DNA of 64,000 bases, from the NCBI GenBank assembly GCA_013368375.1, contig JAACJP010000007.1, positions 558,001-622,000 on the forward strand. Reading direction: 5' to 3'. The notes under the pieces are model-generated. The model made no database searches. It had not been told where the DNA came from and worked only from the letters and a program-made list of their open reading frames with translations. Source of the DNA: Tricholomella constricta (Eukaryota; Basidiomycota; Agaricomycetes; Agaricales; Lyophyllaceae). The position numbers were made by a program, and so were the translations under genes. Positions 1-10,749 of this stretch are shown piece after piece (the stretch's first letter is position 1; each line of letters starts with the position of its first letter).

Positions 1-646
1 TTCGATTCCTGAGCGCCTTCAGGAGCCCACCACTTCTCATCAATACGTTTGAGAAATAAGATCGCAACATGCCAGGCACTGTTGGATGCTCTGCACGGAC
101 ATGGAATGGCACTTGGGGTGTCTTGCGGACTAGAAAAATGTACACTTCGGACATGCTCTACGCGTCATAATCGCCCTCTTCTTCCCCCATGTTACTCTCA
201 CGGATGTTCTCGTATTCCTCGCATCTCCGATCCCCTATCCCTCGTCATCCTTGTCATCATCTCTTGTTCTCTAGGTCGTAATCTTTCAGTGTATTGTACT
301 TAGGCCCCTCCCCAGCTACTTACTCGTATAAACGCCCCCTGCTCCAGTAGGCATATCCTAACCCCTATGTATTTACTGCTACGTAAGCGGTTGTGAATTA
401 CCGAACCTTCACTTTGGATCTGGTGGGTATTCAGTATCTGATACTATGGCTGAACACAAACGTTATATGACATTGGCTATAAATTATTTTTCCACTCACA
501 AACGATTTGACAACCTGATTTACCGTTGTACACTTCTTACCAACGAGACACACATGCTGGTATAGCCCTCCCTCGACGTTATCTTCAGCAGTTCATGTAG
601 CAAGCAACTTTGCCCCGGCTTGTCACAACATGTCACACGGAGGAAC
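1..646. other. Window edge to COQ3: no gene recognised
   Basis: Only short unrelated frames are open here and none reads like a conserved protein. The last 100 bases presumably hold the COQ3 promoter and leader; I see no clear TATA box. Confidence 0.4.
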
Positions 647-1671
647 ATGCGTCTCTCCAACCTTGTCCGCACCCTGCACCGCCAACTCCACTCTTCAGCC
701 AATCATGGGACAATCAATGCCGAGGAAATCGCTCATTTCTCCCGTCTCTCGTCCCAGTGGTGGGACGAACAGGGAGAGTTCGCTTATTTGCACAGAATGA
801 ACCCCGTACGCGTCCAGTTTATACAGGACAAGCTACTCGAAGTTTCTCGTGAACACGAGGGGGAGGAAGCGCCGCCGACGAGAGGATTACGTGGTTTAGA
901 CGTCCTGGATGTTGGATGTGGTGGCGGTCTCTTATCGGAGGTAGGCATTGACGACGAATATCGTTCCCGCTGTTCTTGACGACCTTTACAGAGTCTCGCG
1001 CGTCTCGGCGCCAATACTTTAGGGATCGATGCGTCCGAGTCAAATGTCAAGATAGCCAAACTCCATTCATCTGCAGACCCAAGGCTTGAACATCTTTCCT
1101 ATCTCAACGCGCCGGCGGAGTCGCTTCTAGAGTCCTCTAAACGGTACGACGTCGTCTGCTCGATGGAAGTGTTGGAACACGTCGACAACCCCGCTACCTT
1201 CCTCTCTACATGTGCTGAGTTGGTCAAAGTGAGTTTCAAGTCCTTACTCGAAATGCCAGAATATAACAGGCGTGTTTTTAGCCCGGAGGCCACCTGTTCC
1301 TTTCTACAATAGCCCGGACGCCTCTTGCCTACTTCCTCACCATCTTCCTTGCTGAGGATATCCTACGCAAGGTTTCTCGAGGCACACACACGTACTCTAA
1401 GTTCATCAAACCTACCGAACTCGTCTCGTTCTTTCAAAAGCACCGATCACCGTCCGATGGTACAGTGGACCCCCAGTATCTCGAACATGCTACTCTGCCG
1501 AAACCGTGGATATCACCTCAAGCCTCTCCTGCATTTCCACCTCGGGTTGAAGCGGAGGTGCGCGGGCTTATCTACCACCCTCTACGAGCAAAATGGCACC
1601 TTGCTCCCCGCGATGCATGGGCTGCTACTGATTGTAACTACATATTTTGGGTTCGCAAGCCGTTTCAGTAA
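647..1671 (+). CDS. COQ3: Ubiquinone biosynthesis O-methyltransferase, mitochondrial (COQ3)
   Basis: SAM-dependent methyltransferase that performs the O-methylation steps of coenzyme Q synthesis at the matrix face of the inner mitochondrial membrane. Three exons: 647-940, 992-1228 and 1282-1671, with introns of 51 and 53 bp (donors GTAGGC and GTGAGT, acceptors TTACAG and TTTTAG), all phase 0, giving 306 residues. The start is the first ATG in frame (MRLSNLVRTLHRQ), which opens a basic, Ser-rich, acid-poor presequence as expected for import. The SAM motif I is LDVLDVGCGGGLLSE at the end of exon 1, continuing in exon 2 with SLARLGANTLGIDAS; motif II/III lies in YDVVCSMEVLEHV, and PGGHLFLSTIAR opens exon 3. 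Length and motif order fit the COQ3/UbiG family. I see no lesion. It lies 300 bp upstream of the left inverted repeat of the DUF6589/helicase unit. Confidence 0.93.
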
Positions 1672-1971
1672 TCCACCATCTAATTATTAATATATGTATT
1701 GGCGTGTCTTGAGTAACTCTTACGCCCTCTCTAGGAGTCTCAGACGCGATTGTCTAGCTGATTGAGGTCAACATTCTCAATTTCAAGAATTGAACGCCTG
1801 TTACCGTATATAGGGAGCCCAAAACATAGGAAATCTCAGGGATGATCGTTTACTGCAGCTGAGAAGCGCGTTAGGTGACGTGGTGGCAGTGCCGTGAGCT
1901 CGATGGCGTAGCCCAACACTAGTCTCCGGTAGCCGACCTTATGACAGATGACAGTCGATCTGTTTTATAAG

Positions 1972-2079
1972 GTCTGCTCTTCTTGGCACAGGTTTTGGCT
2001 GACGGGTCGATTCGGCGTTAAGTCGGTTTTAAAGCACAGTTTCAATGCTCACGTGTTTGAGATCTCCCGATAAGATTGA
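1972..2079 (+). repeat. Left inverted repeat of the DUF6589/helicase unit
   Basis: Positions 1978-2016 are the reverse complement of 7532-7570 with two mismatches; the shared core includes GACGGGTCGATTCGGC. From about 2041 to 2079 similarity to the right copy is weaker but still visible around TCACGT and GAGAT. It lies about 130 bp upstream of the DUF6589 start and may hold its promoter. Confidence 0.75.
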
Positions 2080-2147
2080 ACATTTGAGGAACTGATCCTC
2101 AGTGAACTCGAGCAGTACACCTGCGCTGAACGCTCTAAGGGCTTGTA

Positions 2148-5100
2148 ATGACTTCTAATAATCATCTTCCTCCGCTTTCGACACCTCAGAGGCCAGGAAA
2201 TATTGATACCGAGCCTGGGACACCCGTATCGAGCACAAGTAAATCACCTCGAAAACCTGCATTGAAGGATGGTGACAAGGTCGAGCTCATTCTCAACGCA
2301 ATCAAAGGGGTCAACTGGACACTTCCTAAATTCCTCGAGGCACTCTTCACATACAATGATCTTCCCTCTGTGAAACCGGCTGCTGGCACAAGCCCTCCAA
2401 CGTCTCAACGGCGAAACATGGTCCAGGCTTTCCTCAACGGAACTTCGAAACCCCATGCTGGCCATATTCTGAATCTGATTTACGAGTACGCATGTGAAGT
2501 CACGTACCGCAGCAATGACGATGCTGTTTCGGCACCAATTTTCAAACCAGAGCGCCACTTCACCCAAATCATGCACGCTAAACCAGCCATCACGAGCTGG
2601 GCTGTGGGGTTCGTAACAAAACTTGTGCACTCGGAGGGGGGGAAGATGGTTCATCCAAGAACAGGCCTACATCTTCGTGCAAAATCGAAGCAGCCAGGAA
2701 GCTTGATTAGCTGGTCTGCCGTGGAATCTTTCAGCTATTGTACACTTCAAACAATAGCCGAGAACAACGCACCAATCCTATGGGCTATCATGTCTGCCTA
2801 CGTAAATTCAACAGCCGTGGAGATGGGAGAAATGGCCCCGCTTCGCCAACAACGGCCACAGAACCTCGTAAGACTGTCATTCATTTTTACTAGCGCGAAC
2901 TCACACTCAATAAGGTCGCCACAAGTGCCGTAATGTCACTCACCTTCGGTCGATCACAGCTTGCGAGCCTGTATCCACTCTGTCGGGCAATCTGGCACTT
3001 CGCAGTTCGGTCCCATCAGAGTACCTACCGTGTCGAAAGTCGGGTAGGGCATTCCGTTGCCTATCAGACCATGATTGAAGGGTTGAAAACTCTTGCCGCC
3101 AATCAGCGCAAAGAGTTAAGGAGGATGATCGCAAATGGACACCACGGTCTACAGGTCAGCGACAATATCCAGGCATACGCACCTGTGCGTGATGCTCGAA
3201 TTGGTCGTGAGAGCCGCATGGTCAAGGGACTTGCTGCCACTGTTGTGATTATGGAGGACGTTGTTCCTGGGGCGTTCAACCTCAGCGAATTGCTACGCCG
3301 CCAGGCACTACAGGAGCGGAGGAACCTTTCACCGGAGCTGATATTTGGTGACATTGATTGGACCCACCAGGATCGTGTCAGAGAAGTGGAATTTCTCAGG
3401 CCGCTAATCCACTACATGCCGGCCCTCTCTGCGTATCGTGAGGATCTGAAGGTATATGCATCAGAGAAGCTTCACATTTTTTCACTGCCAAAAACGCGAC
3501 ACACCAAGATATTTCCTTTGGCAACAAATGGCTACGATGAGATGCACATCCAGGAAATGAAACAAGCTGTTCTAGACTTCACAAGTCAAATGGGAATCAA
3601 CGCAGAGAACTTGAACGGCCAGTGCATCGTTACCTCTGGGGATGGGAAGACGTTTGATCAGCTCTTGAAGCTACGCAGGCATATGGTTGCAGAGGATGGA
3701 GATTTTGAGTCATTTCGATGGATAATACCTCTCCTTGAACTCTGGCACACGAAATGGACAGACCTGAGTCGCACTGTGCGCGGCCACTGGGGAGAGGGTC
3801 ACACGGATGACCCATCGACATTGGCGTGTCTGGCAAAACTTGCTGGATGTCCGACACCTAGTAACCTTCGAAAAGTCGAGTTTTACGATGGAGCACACTT
3901 GATTGAGCTCTCGCTGGATGCGCACATTCTCAACTGCTGGGAGTACGTCAGATCAGTACTATTTTTATATATAGCACTGAAGGACTAACCTCAACCCAGG
4001 TTTTATTACGAGACAGTTGATCTAGAGTGCTTTTTCGAAAGGAAGAAGGCCCAGGGTACACTTCCCACGTTTGACGAACTCCTCAAGGCTGCGTCAATGC
4101 TCGGCCGACGCCACGCAACGACAAAAGCCTTTAAGGCTGCGCATAATCCTAGCGAGAATAATCCTGACAAGGTTCCTCGAGGTTCTCCATGGACTAAAGT
4201 GAACATACCAAGTACGAGCGCCGGAGATGCCATCGAAGATGACGAGATGTCAGACACCGATTCTGATGTCATGTCAGATCTACTCGATGAAGTGAAAGAG
4301 TTGAAACCAAAAGATGCAGACGTAACTCTGGCCAATGCAACTCTCTTCATGCGCGATGGTATCTGGTGGCGGGAAATGTGTCGGGCAGTTGCGGAAGGCG
4401 ATACTGGTCGGGTTTGGGAGATTCTCAAGGTATCATTTCTATCATCTTGATATGTACATTAGCTCAGTGACCCAAACAGATATGGATTTTTACCTTTGCG
4501 GGAAGCGGAAATCCATACTACTCCCAGTATCTTCTCGAGCTATACTGCAACTTCAAATGGGAATTCGATGAAGCTACAAGCAAGTCCATAATGTCAAACT
4601 GGTTGGTATGCTTGCATGAGCTGGGCAATTACTCTGAGATGGACCTCATGCAGGAAGGTCATAATCGCATCCTAGAAGAACAGGTTCAGCACAAAGGGAA
4701 AGAATTTGATGATCCGTTCTACAGGGACACAGTGTCAATGAATGTGCACCATCTGACACGTCTACGGGACGAGATGGAAGAGGCTGTATCACTCAAACTG
4801 CGGACAAAAAATCACTCCGTGACAGATCTGTTGAACGAACTTCGGGCGCTGTTAGCATGCCTGCGGGACGCAGAAGTAAATCGATTTCGACCTGGCCGCA
4901 ATGAAGGATTCACAGCGATGGATGACTTTGAAGAGGGCTGGGGAATTCTGCGACAGAAGATAGCAAATTTTATTGTGCGAACGACGGCGTACTTGGATAT
5001 CCTCGGGCATCACGCTGCCCCAGCTGATGTAGAAATGCAGAACAGCGGTAGCGATGATTGGGAGGACAGTCAGCGTGATGAAGTCCCTGGAAATACAAGA

Positions 5101-5232
5101 AGAAACTTACCTCGAATGAGGATCATCAACGACGAGCTCTACATCACAGAACGGACTGGTAAGCTTTGGAATTGCATCGAGAATAAATTACTCACATTCT
5201 ACAAACGACGCTGTCTTTTGTTGCTAGACTGA
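2148..5232 (+). CDS. DUF6589 domain protein, possible transposase-like
   Basis: About 976 residues in four exons: 2148-2867, 2915-3942, 4000-4429 and 4480-5232; introns of 47, 57 and 50 bp. A further in-frame GTAAGC...TAG segment (5159-5227, 69 bp) may be spliced, but the stop is the same either way. Family features I recognise are SDNIQAYAPVRD near residue 325, SGDGKTFDQLL near 460 (the 'GDQxT' element), a block with LELWHTKWTDL after it, and FTFAGSGNPYYSQYLLELYC in the last third, spanning the exon 3/4 junction region. An acidic low-complexity stretch (DDEMSDTDSDVMSDLLDE) precedes that block. The N-terminus is a Pro/Ser-rich tail. DUF6589 has no proven function that I know of. Conserved D-N and G-D residues and the tie to a helicase make a nuclease or transposase role thinkable, but this is inference. 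The gene looks intact. Confidence 0.8.
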
Positions 5233-7449
5233 CTATGCTTCGATGTGTCGAGTAGGTGCTTCGATGCTGGCAGTCTCACGGGCACTGATAGTGATGCGAC
5301 AGGTGGAGGCTCCCATTCAGGAGACAAGCACGAATTTCCTGTGAAGTCGGCGGCGTTTCCGATCGAGCATGAGGTGAGAGCTGATTGACGGGCGGGGATT
5401 CGAATAGTAAAACGGGCGGGTTTGCTGGTAGGCATGGGCTCTGCTGTTGGCGGCACGTTCTCCTTCTCTTGTGTGGCTGAAAACGAGTCGTCATACTCGG
5501 GGTAGACATTGAAAATGAATATCAGACACACCTTTTTTCGCTGCTCGAGTTGCTGCTGCCCGTCTGGCTTGGGTGGCCTTCGCTTTTAGATAGAGGGCAT
5601 CATATTGCGCGTTTAATCCGTTAATCAACAGATGTAACATGTTGCCATCGTCCGTAAGGTACTGCCACTTGCTCAACATCGCGTCGAGACCCTCCTTTGC
5701 ATTCAGAAGATGCAGATTGTCAAGAATTAGATCGAGGTTTGTTCCAGTCCAAAACTCTGCAGTCGGAGCATAGCGTGAGCATGCAGTGTCCTTCACCAAG
5801 GTCCGCTTCTCGGCGAAATACATGAGATGGGCGTGAGCGTGAGCACGTTGTTTTTTGGTGAGTGAACGTGGCCTCCTCGAGCTGGCGGATAGTGGGGTTA
5901 CTGGGACGACATAACCAGGGGGCATTGGCGCAGGTGCGGGGTTGTTCCAGAACGGTTGACACGAGCTGCATGGAAGGCGCCTTCCAGCCGCTTCACACGA
6001 TAACTCCGTGTTAACTCCAGGATTTCCGAGGATCACGTTCAGCTCGGCAATGATGCATAGTCCCTGCAGGTGCGCAGAAACGAGTCTCTTCATCTTTGCC
6101 TCCACCACCCGTCTAGACCTCCCTTTTGATCTCGCCTTCTTCTTCTTCGGCAATATGCCGTCCTCAAATCCCACCACAGCTCCTTCATCAAGATCTTCCC
6201 GTACCGACAATACAACTGCAGATTCAATGTACGTCCACCCATGTGCATCCATCTCGAGGTCCCTCCCAGCTCGGCCATTTTGCTGAACCAGAGCTTCAAC
6301 AGTATCAGGTATGCCAAGATTAATCGAGTCCGTGATGATGCGAATATTCATCCCCAGCCCAAAGGCGACACTGGCGACAATAACACGAGTTTCAGGGTTG
6401 TGATGGAAAAGGTCCAGTGTGCGCTCGTTATATGTAGGTGAGGTCATTGAGTTCCACAACCTGACCTTCTCGAGACGTGCTGGTCCGATCTCATACTGAT
6501 TCCACCCATACAGTGCCACGCGCATTTGCAGATCCAGTGTCGCGCAATACACGATGACTTTGATTCCCGGCGTCGAGAAGACCCATTTGATGTCAGGGAA
6601 GTCCCATCCTGTAAGTGTGTGCCGTAGCTCAACTAGGACAGGACGAACGTTGACCCGCTCCGAAGACAGTCGCACGCAATGAAATCGACCGGGCTTCAGG
6701 TCAAGTGCCCCGCAGAGAGAATCGTAGTCTTTACCTGGGCTTAGTGTTGCGGTGACAGCCACGAGGACACAGTGGGTGGGTAGACGTCGTCGAAGAGCAT
6801 TGATTTGTTTGTACGCAGGTCGAAAACCCTCACCCCATGGATTGAGGACGTGCGCTTCGTCAACACCGAGCAGGACGACATTTTTCCGAAAGCATTCGTC
6901 GCGCAGGACCCCATCAAGTTCGGGTGTCAACAGTCTCTCGGGGGATATGAGCACCATCGACCACTTGCAGTGCCGCACTTCTGAATACAGGTTTCGACCT
7001 TCGGCAACCGCTTCTCGGACAGTCTCGGCATTAACTGCGACGGTCCCTATGCCCAGTTGGTTGATTTCGCGGGCCTTTGTGGCAAAGGTGAGCTCCAGGT
7101 GGATGCAATATCGTGTAAATTGACTGACATGGTTATTTCCCAGCTCTACAAGAGGTGTCACAATAATTCCAACAGGTTTAGAGGGTGGTGCCGGCACTCC
7201 AGGAATAGCGAACTGTAGTAGATGCTGCATAATAAGAACTGGTCCCCAGAACGCAGCCGTTTTGCCTCCGCCAGTGTGGGCAATAAGAAGAACAGCAATC
7301 TTATCGAGGATGTTTGCCCAGACATCCACTTGAAACTCGCGAGGCCCATTTCTCCATTGCGGCATGAGTCCCTCCATGATACCGCGAATCCGTGTACGAC
7401 CTTCGATTGACCGCCATGAGTGAGGCGCCGTATCTGCCTCGGCAGACAT
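5199..7449 (-). CDS. RecQ-like ATP-dependent DNA helicase
   Basis: Superfamily 2 helicase of 731 residues. Exon 1 is 7449-5532, exon 2 is 5476-5199, with a 55-bp intron (GTGTGT...TTTCAG). The first true ATG is at 7449; the frame is open to 7503 only through a TTG. Motifs in order: Walker A AHTGGGKT (residues 57-64), DEAH box (197-200), motif III TAT (233-235), and motif VI QQNGRAGRD (389-397). After the helicase core comes a Lys/Arg-rich stretch (KKKKARSKGRSRR), then a Cys-containing segment (CEAAGRRLPCSSCQPFW) that resembles the zinc-binding end of short basidiomycete RecQ proteins. I see no RQC winged helix and no HRDC domain. The last exon overlaps the convergent DUF6589 gene by 34 bp. Family members unwind DNA in recombination and repair, but the cassette setting suggests it serves the element. 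Confidence 0.85.
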
Positions 7450-7467
7450 ATTTACGACGCGACGTGA

Positions 7468-7576
7468 ACTGTCCTTTCCGGAAATCTCACGAAACGTGAT
7501 CAATGTCTAGCTCACATGATACTCCGAGAAGGCCGAATCGACCCGTCCGCCAAAACCTCTGCCAAGAAGACTAGAC
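7468..7576 (-). repeat. Right inverted repeat of the DUF6589/helicase unit
   Basis: Reverse complement of the left repeat: 7532-7570 is the well-matched outer part, with weaker similarity to 7468. It overlaps the leader and promoter region of the helicase and ends only about 55 bp before the CSN5 start codon. Confidence 0.75.
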
Positions 7577-7630
7577 TAGCCCAACACCACCAAATATCTT
7601 CTCCATCCCTACACGATCCCAGACCTCCTA

Positions 7631-9137
7631 ATGTCCTCTAGCACAGCTCTCCAAACGTTCTCTCTTGCCAATCAATTTCTAGAAGTCTCCCCTGAGGATG
7701 AAATTTATCGCTTCGATGTAGAACAGAATAGACGCATCAATGCGGAAGCACCCTGGACCAAGGAGTGCGTACGTCTTCAGTGCTCCAGTTATCGAGATCT
7801 TATTCCTTTCCATGTAGTCCACATTATTTTAAATCATGCAAGATCTCGGCTGTTGCACTCATCAAGATGGTACATCTTTCAGTTTGTTTCTGGTCGCGCC
7901 ACTGTCATTAATAACCGATTGTTACAGGTGATCCACGCGCGCTCTGGAGTGCCACACGAAATCATGGGTCTGATGCAAGGAAAAGTGATGGGAAACACGA
8001 TTGTCATTGTAGACTCGTTTGCACTGCCGGTGCAGGGAACAGAGACGCGTGTTAACGCGGCGAGTGAGGCAAACGAATACATGGTGGAATACATTCAAGG
8101 AAGTGAAAAGGTGAGCTTTCAATTGTTGTCGCAATCTCATAGATATTCTAAGAGACTTCTTACGCTGTAATCCGTTGCCCTACACTAGGCTGGCCGACTA
8201 GAACACGCGATCGGTTGGTATCATTCGCATCCTGGATATGGCTGCTGGCTTTCGGGCATCGACGTCAACACGCAGATCACGAATCAGAAGTTCCAAGATC
8301 CTTTTGTTGCAGTCGTAGTGAGTATCCCCCGTTCAAAAACACTCTGTCATTCTCTCATTCATTTGCCCTTAGATCGACCCGAATCGCACCATCTCTGCGG
8401 GAAAGGTTGACATCGGTGCATTCCGAACCTATCCAGAGAACTACACCCCTCCAAATGTCTCCGCGTCTGAATATCAGTCGATTCCACTAAGCAAGATTGA
8501 GGATTTCGGTGTACACGCCAATCAATATTACCAACTCGATGTGGAGATTTTCAAGTCGAGTCTTGATAACGAACTTCTCGCGATGCTATGGAACAAGTAT
8601 TGGGTCAATACTCTGAGCCAAAGTCCCCTTATTTCGGTGCAGTCATATCGCCTTGTGTCGGAAAGCAGCGCCCTAATGCGAATCGCGAATAGAACAGGGC
8701 CTACTCGGTATCGCAATTATCTGAAATACACCAGAAGCTCTCCAAGGCACAAGCGTCCATCGCTCAGACCCGCGCTCCCGTCCCCACACTGAAAGACAGA
8801 GAAGGTACCACAATTGTTTCCTCCAAGGTGAGACGATAGATTCAAGGACATATGCTCACCTACTCATCTGTCATCCTCTAGCAAAAAGAGAAGGAGGAAA
8901 AGAAGAAAGAAGACAATCAACTAACCAAGAGCGTAAAAGACAGGTATGTCTCCTCACTTCCTTCCATCGGGATGATCGTAACGCGAGATGTGCCTTAGCA
9001 CCAGGATCGCCGTCGAAGCACAACACGGACTTATCTCCCAGGTCATCAAGGACGTCATTTTCTCGATGCGGCCCAAGGGCGAACGGCCAGCGGACGCGTC
9101 GCAAATAGCGGAGGCCACAGATATGGCGATCGGCTGA
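7631..9137 (+). CDS. CSN5: COP9 signalosome subunit 5, JAMM metalloprotease
   Basis: Catalytic subunit of the COP9 signalosome, which removes NEDD8/Rub1 from cullins in the nucleus and cytoplasm. Eight exons: 7631-7764, 7818-7869, 7928-8110, 8189-8317, 8373-8636, 8693-8827, 8882-8943 and 8999-9137; all junctions keep frame and give 365 residues. The MPN+/JAMM zinc site is complete: Glu73 (in [17 protein letters not shown]), His135 and His137 ([16 protein letters not shown]) and Asp148, matching the spacing of human CSN5 (E76, H138, H140, D151). Further family signatures are [32 protein letters not shown] and the [11 protein letters not shown] helix. Exon 7 is short and very rich in Lys and Glu. 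Only about 55 bp separate the ATG from the right repeat of the helicase cassette, so its promoter probably lies inside that repeat. Confidence 0.95.
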
Positions 9138-9656
9138 TATCATTTGCACTAGTTCCTTTCGTCGTCGTTGATTGTTTTCCTGTCTTGCTCGCAATGGCCA
9201 CCATCTGTATCAATAATTACCACCTGTGCTGAAATCATTGTGAAGTCAAACTTCCTTGACTACTGACCCTGTCATAGATTCCAACCAGCCTCAGTGTCTG
9301 AAAGCTCGAGCCGCCAGGCATTTTCAATGTGAATTCTTGTCAATCGATACCTTGAATGCTGACCTTTCCCTCACCGGTACTTCGCGATCGAAATTGAACT
9401 TGAAACGAGTTCTGAAGCAATCTTGCAGTTTGAGGTTGGTTGGGGCTTCATCCATTCCTGCTGGTTGTTGTTACTGCTCCGGCCAGCAACGAAGTCCTGG
9501 CTAACGTATCTCTGATCGAAAGAAGCTCCCCAGTCTCCCCCGTTCAAAAACATTTGCCAATCTGACAGCTCCGGCCTCAAAGCACGTCTTAGAATTACAT
9601 GCGGAACAACTCAAGGACACTTTGATATAGAGTACGCACCAGATGAATGCTATGGA
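9138..9656. other. CSN5 3' flank, no gene seen
   Basis: Frames here are short and not protein-like. It holds the CSN5 3' end and unassigned sequence up to the first copy of repeat R. Confidence 0.35.
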
Positions 9657-9960
9657 CTGGAGTTTGGAATAAATATCTGCACCAGCTTGTTGCATTTCAG
9701 TCAGAGCGAGGTTGTGAACGCGATAAACAGAGTTATGGTGCTCAAGGAATTTCTCCTGTGATGAAAAGTGGATGAAAGATACATCGACATGTACAAGGAT
9801 GACTATGCTACCATTGAGGGTTTCGTCGACCAATGTGACTGTAAATGTATTGCTTCAATTGTTTGTGAACTCTAACCTTAGTGGTTTTCTTTTTTTTTTG
9901 ACTTATTAGTCCTGAATTTTTGTTGCTTTGTACGGCCTAATGGTCTAGTAACATGATAGA
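9657..9960 (+). repeat. Dispersed repeat R, copy 0 (internally deleted)
   Basis: Shares with copies at 16495, 26560 and 32681 the segments 'cagcttgttgcattt', 'aaggatgactatgct', 'attgcttcaattgtttgt' and the closing 'taatggtctagt'. About 100 bp of the middle is missing relative to the copy at 32681-33112. In the longest copy, R directly follows the zinc-finger end of the DUF3435-like gene, so R is best read as that element's 3' noncoding end. Confidence 0.7.
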
Positions 9961-10323
9961 GATGCGAGTCCGCTCTTATCCAACGGGCCGCACCTGGGGT
10001 ATTGTCAAACGCGCCAGCGGTGAACGAGTATTCCCTACCCTATCTACCCCTCCAACCTTTCCCATTACCCTTCCTCGTCCTTTCTCATATTGCTTCCTTG
10101 TTAAAATCTGCTAAATTTTCCACCTATCCTAGTTTATCTTTTCCCTATTCTAACGGGCGAGGTATATTTTACTATACCTGATTTACTTACATAACATAGT
10201 CTGTTATATATATTCCAATTCCAATTTTAAACTCAAGCTGCCCATCCTTGCCTGCCTTTCCAGTTTAGTACTCTTGCTATCTTTTCTTTACCTCAAGCTA
10301 CCTCGTCCCCATTGTCCAACCTG
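9961..10323. other. Pyrimidine-rich spacer, no gene
   Basis: C/T-rich sequence on the + strand with several runs of 'cctatc' and 'ttaccttc' type. The last 30 bases align with the exon upstream of 32068 (CPLC zinc-finger segment) that the Copia element interrupted. Confidence 0.4.
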
Positions 10324-10328
10324 GGCCA

Positions 10329-10737
10329 TGTTAGATTATCTGTAGATATATACTCAGTGTTTGTACGCGTAGCGGCGGTCAAACGACTATATTCACCTGT
10401 AGATATATACTGAATATAATCAGTAAGGAAAGCGAAAGGAAACGGAATAAGTATCAGCTCACCTCAGTGTTTGTACGCGTAGCGGCGGTCAAACGACTGA
10501 GGGGAGACAACGAAAAGTGTCCGTATATATGTAAAGTAACTAAAAGTACTAGTCCGTAAGTAGTTTGCATATGGAGCGTTATGCGTCGTTTGAACGACGC
10601 ATAGTATGGAGTATACATAGGGGAATACAAAATACTCCTCTGAAGGGGAGTAGTGGCGCTGCGATCATTTGATGCAGGGGCGTCGCCCGCAGCGCGCGCG
10701 TGCGCGTCGAGGCTGTCCTATCTTGGACATTCTAACA
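10329..10737 (-). repeat. Copia 3' LTR
   Basis: 409 bp, TG...CA ends. Contains two direct copies of a roughly 35-bp unit around TGTTTGTACGCGTAGCGGCG (from 10355 and from 10466), whose own ends (GTTTG/CAAAC) can pair, and an 11-bp perfect hairpin stem at 10580-10603 (TATGCGTCGTT). Confidence 0.93.
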
Positions 10738-10749
10738 CTCCCCCTCAAG
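10738..10749 (-). promoter_or_regulatory. Copia polypurine tract
   Basis: Read on the minus strand, CTTGAGGGGGAG directly abuts the 3' LTR, the expected primer for plus-strand DNA synthesis. The gag-pol stop codon TGA (10747-10745) lies inside this tract. Confidence 0.85.

Larger units (their letters stand above)
1972..7576. mobile_element. Candidate two-gene mobile cassette: DUF6589 protein plus RecQ-like helicase within inverted repeats
   Basis: A 5.6-kb block between COQ3 and CSN5 holds two convergent genes and nothing else. Its ends are inverted repeats: 1978-2016 against 7532-7570 match at 37 of 39 positions, and weaker similarity continues inward to about 2079 and 7468. Both genes start just inside a repeat (2148 and 7449) and their stop ends overlap by 34 bp. 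What is seen is the repeat and gene layout; that it is or was a transposable unit is inference. No clean target duplication directly abuts the 39-bp repeats. An 11-bp direct repeat (TAGCCCAACAC at 1909-1919 and 7576-7586) is nearby but not symmetrical. An alternative reading is a gene pair driven by duplicated promoters. Confidence 0.5.

Noticed and set aside
2868..2893. A 26-bp intron ending at TAG 2893 in the DUF6589 gene
   Set aside because: Too short for splicing; the acceptor at 2914 gives a 47-bp intron and also keeps the frame.
7449..7503. An upstream TTG start for the helicase at 7503
   Set aside because: Not an ATG; the first ATG in frame is at 7449 and no motif lies in the extension.
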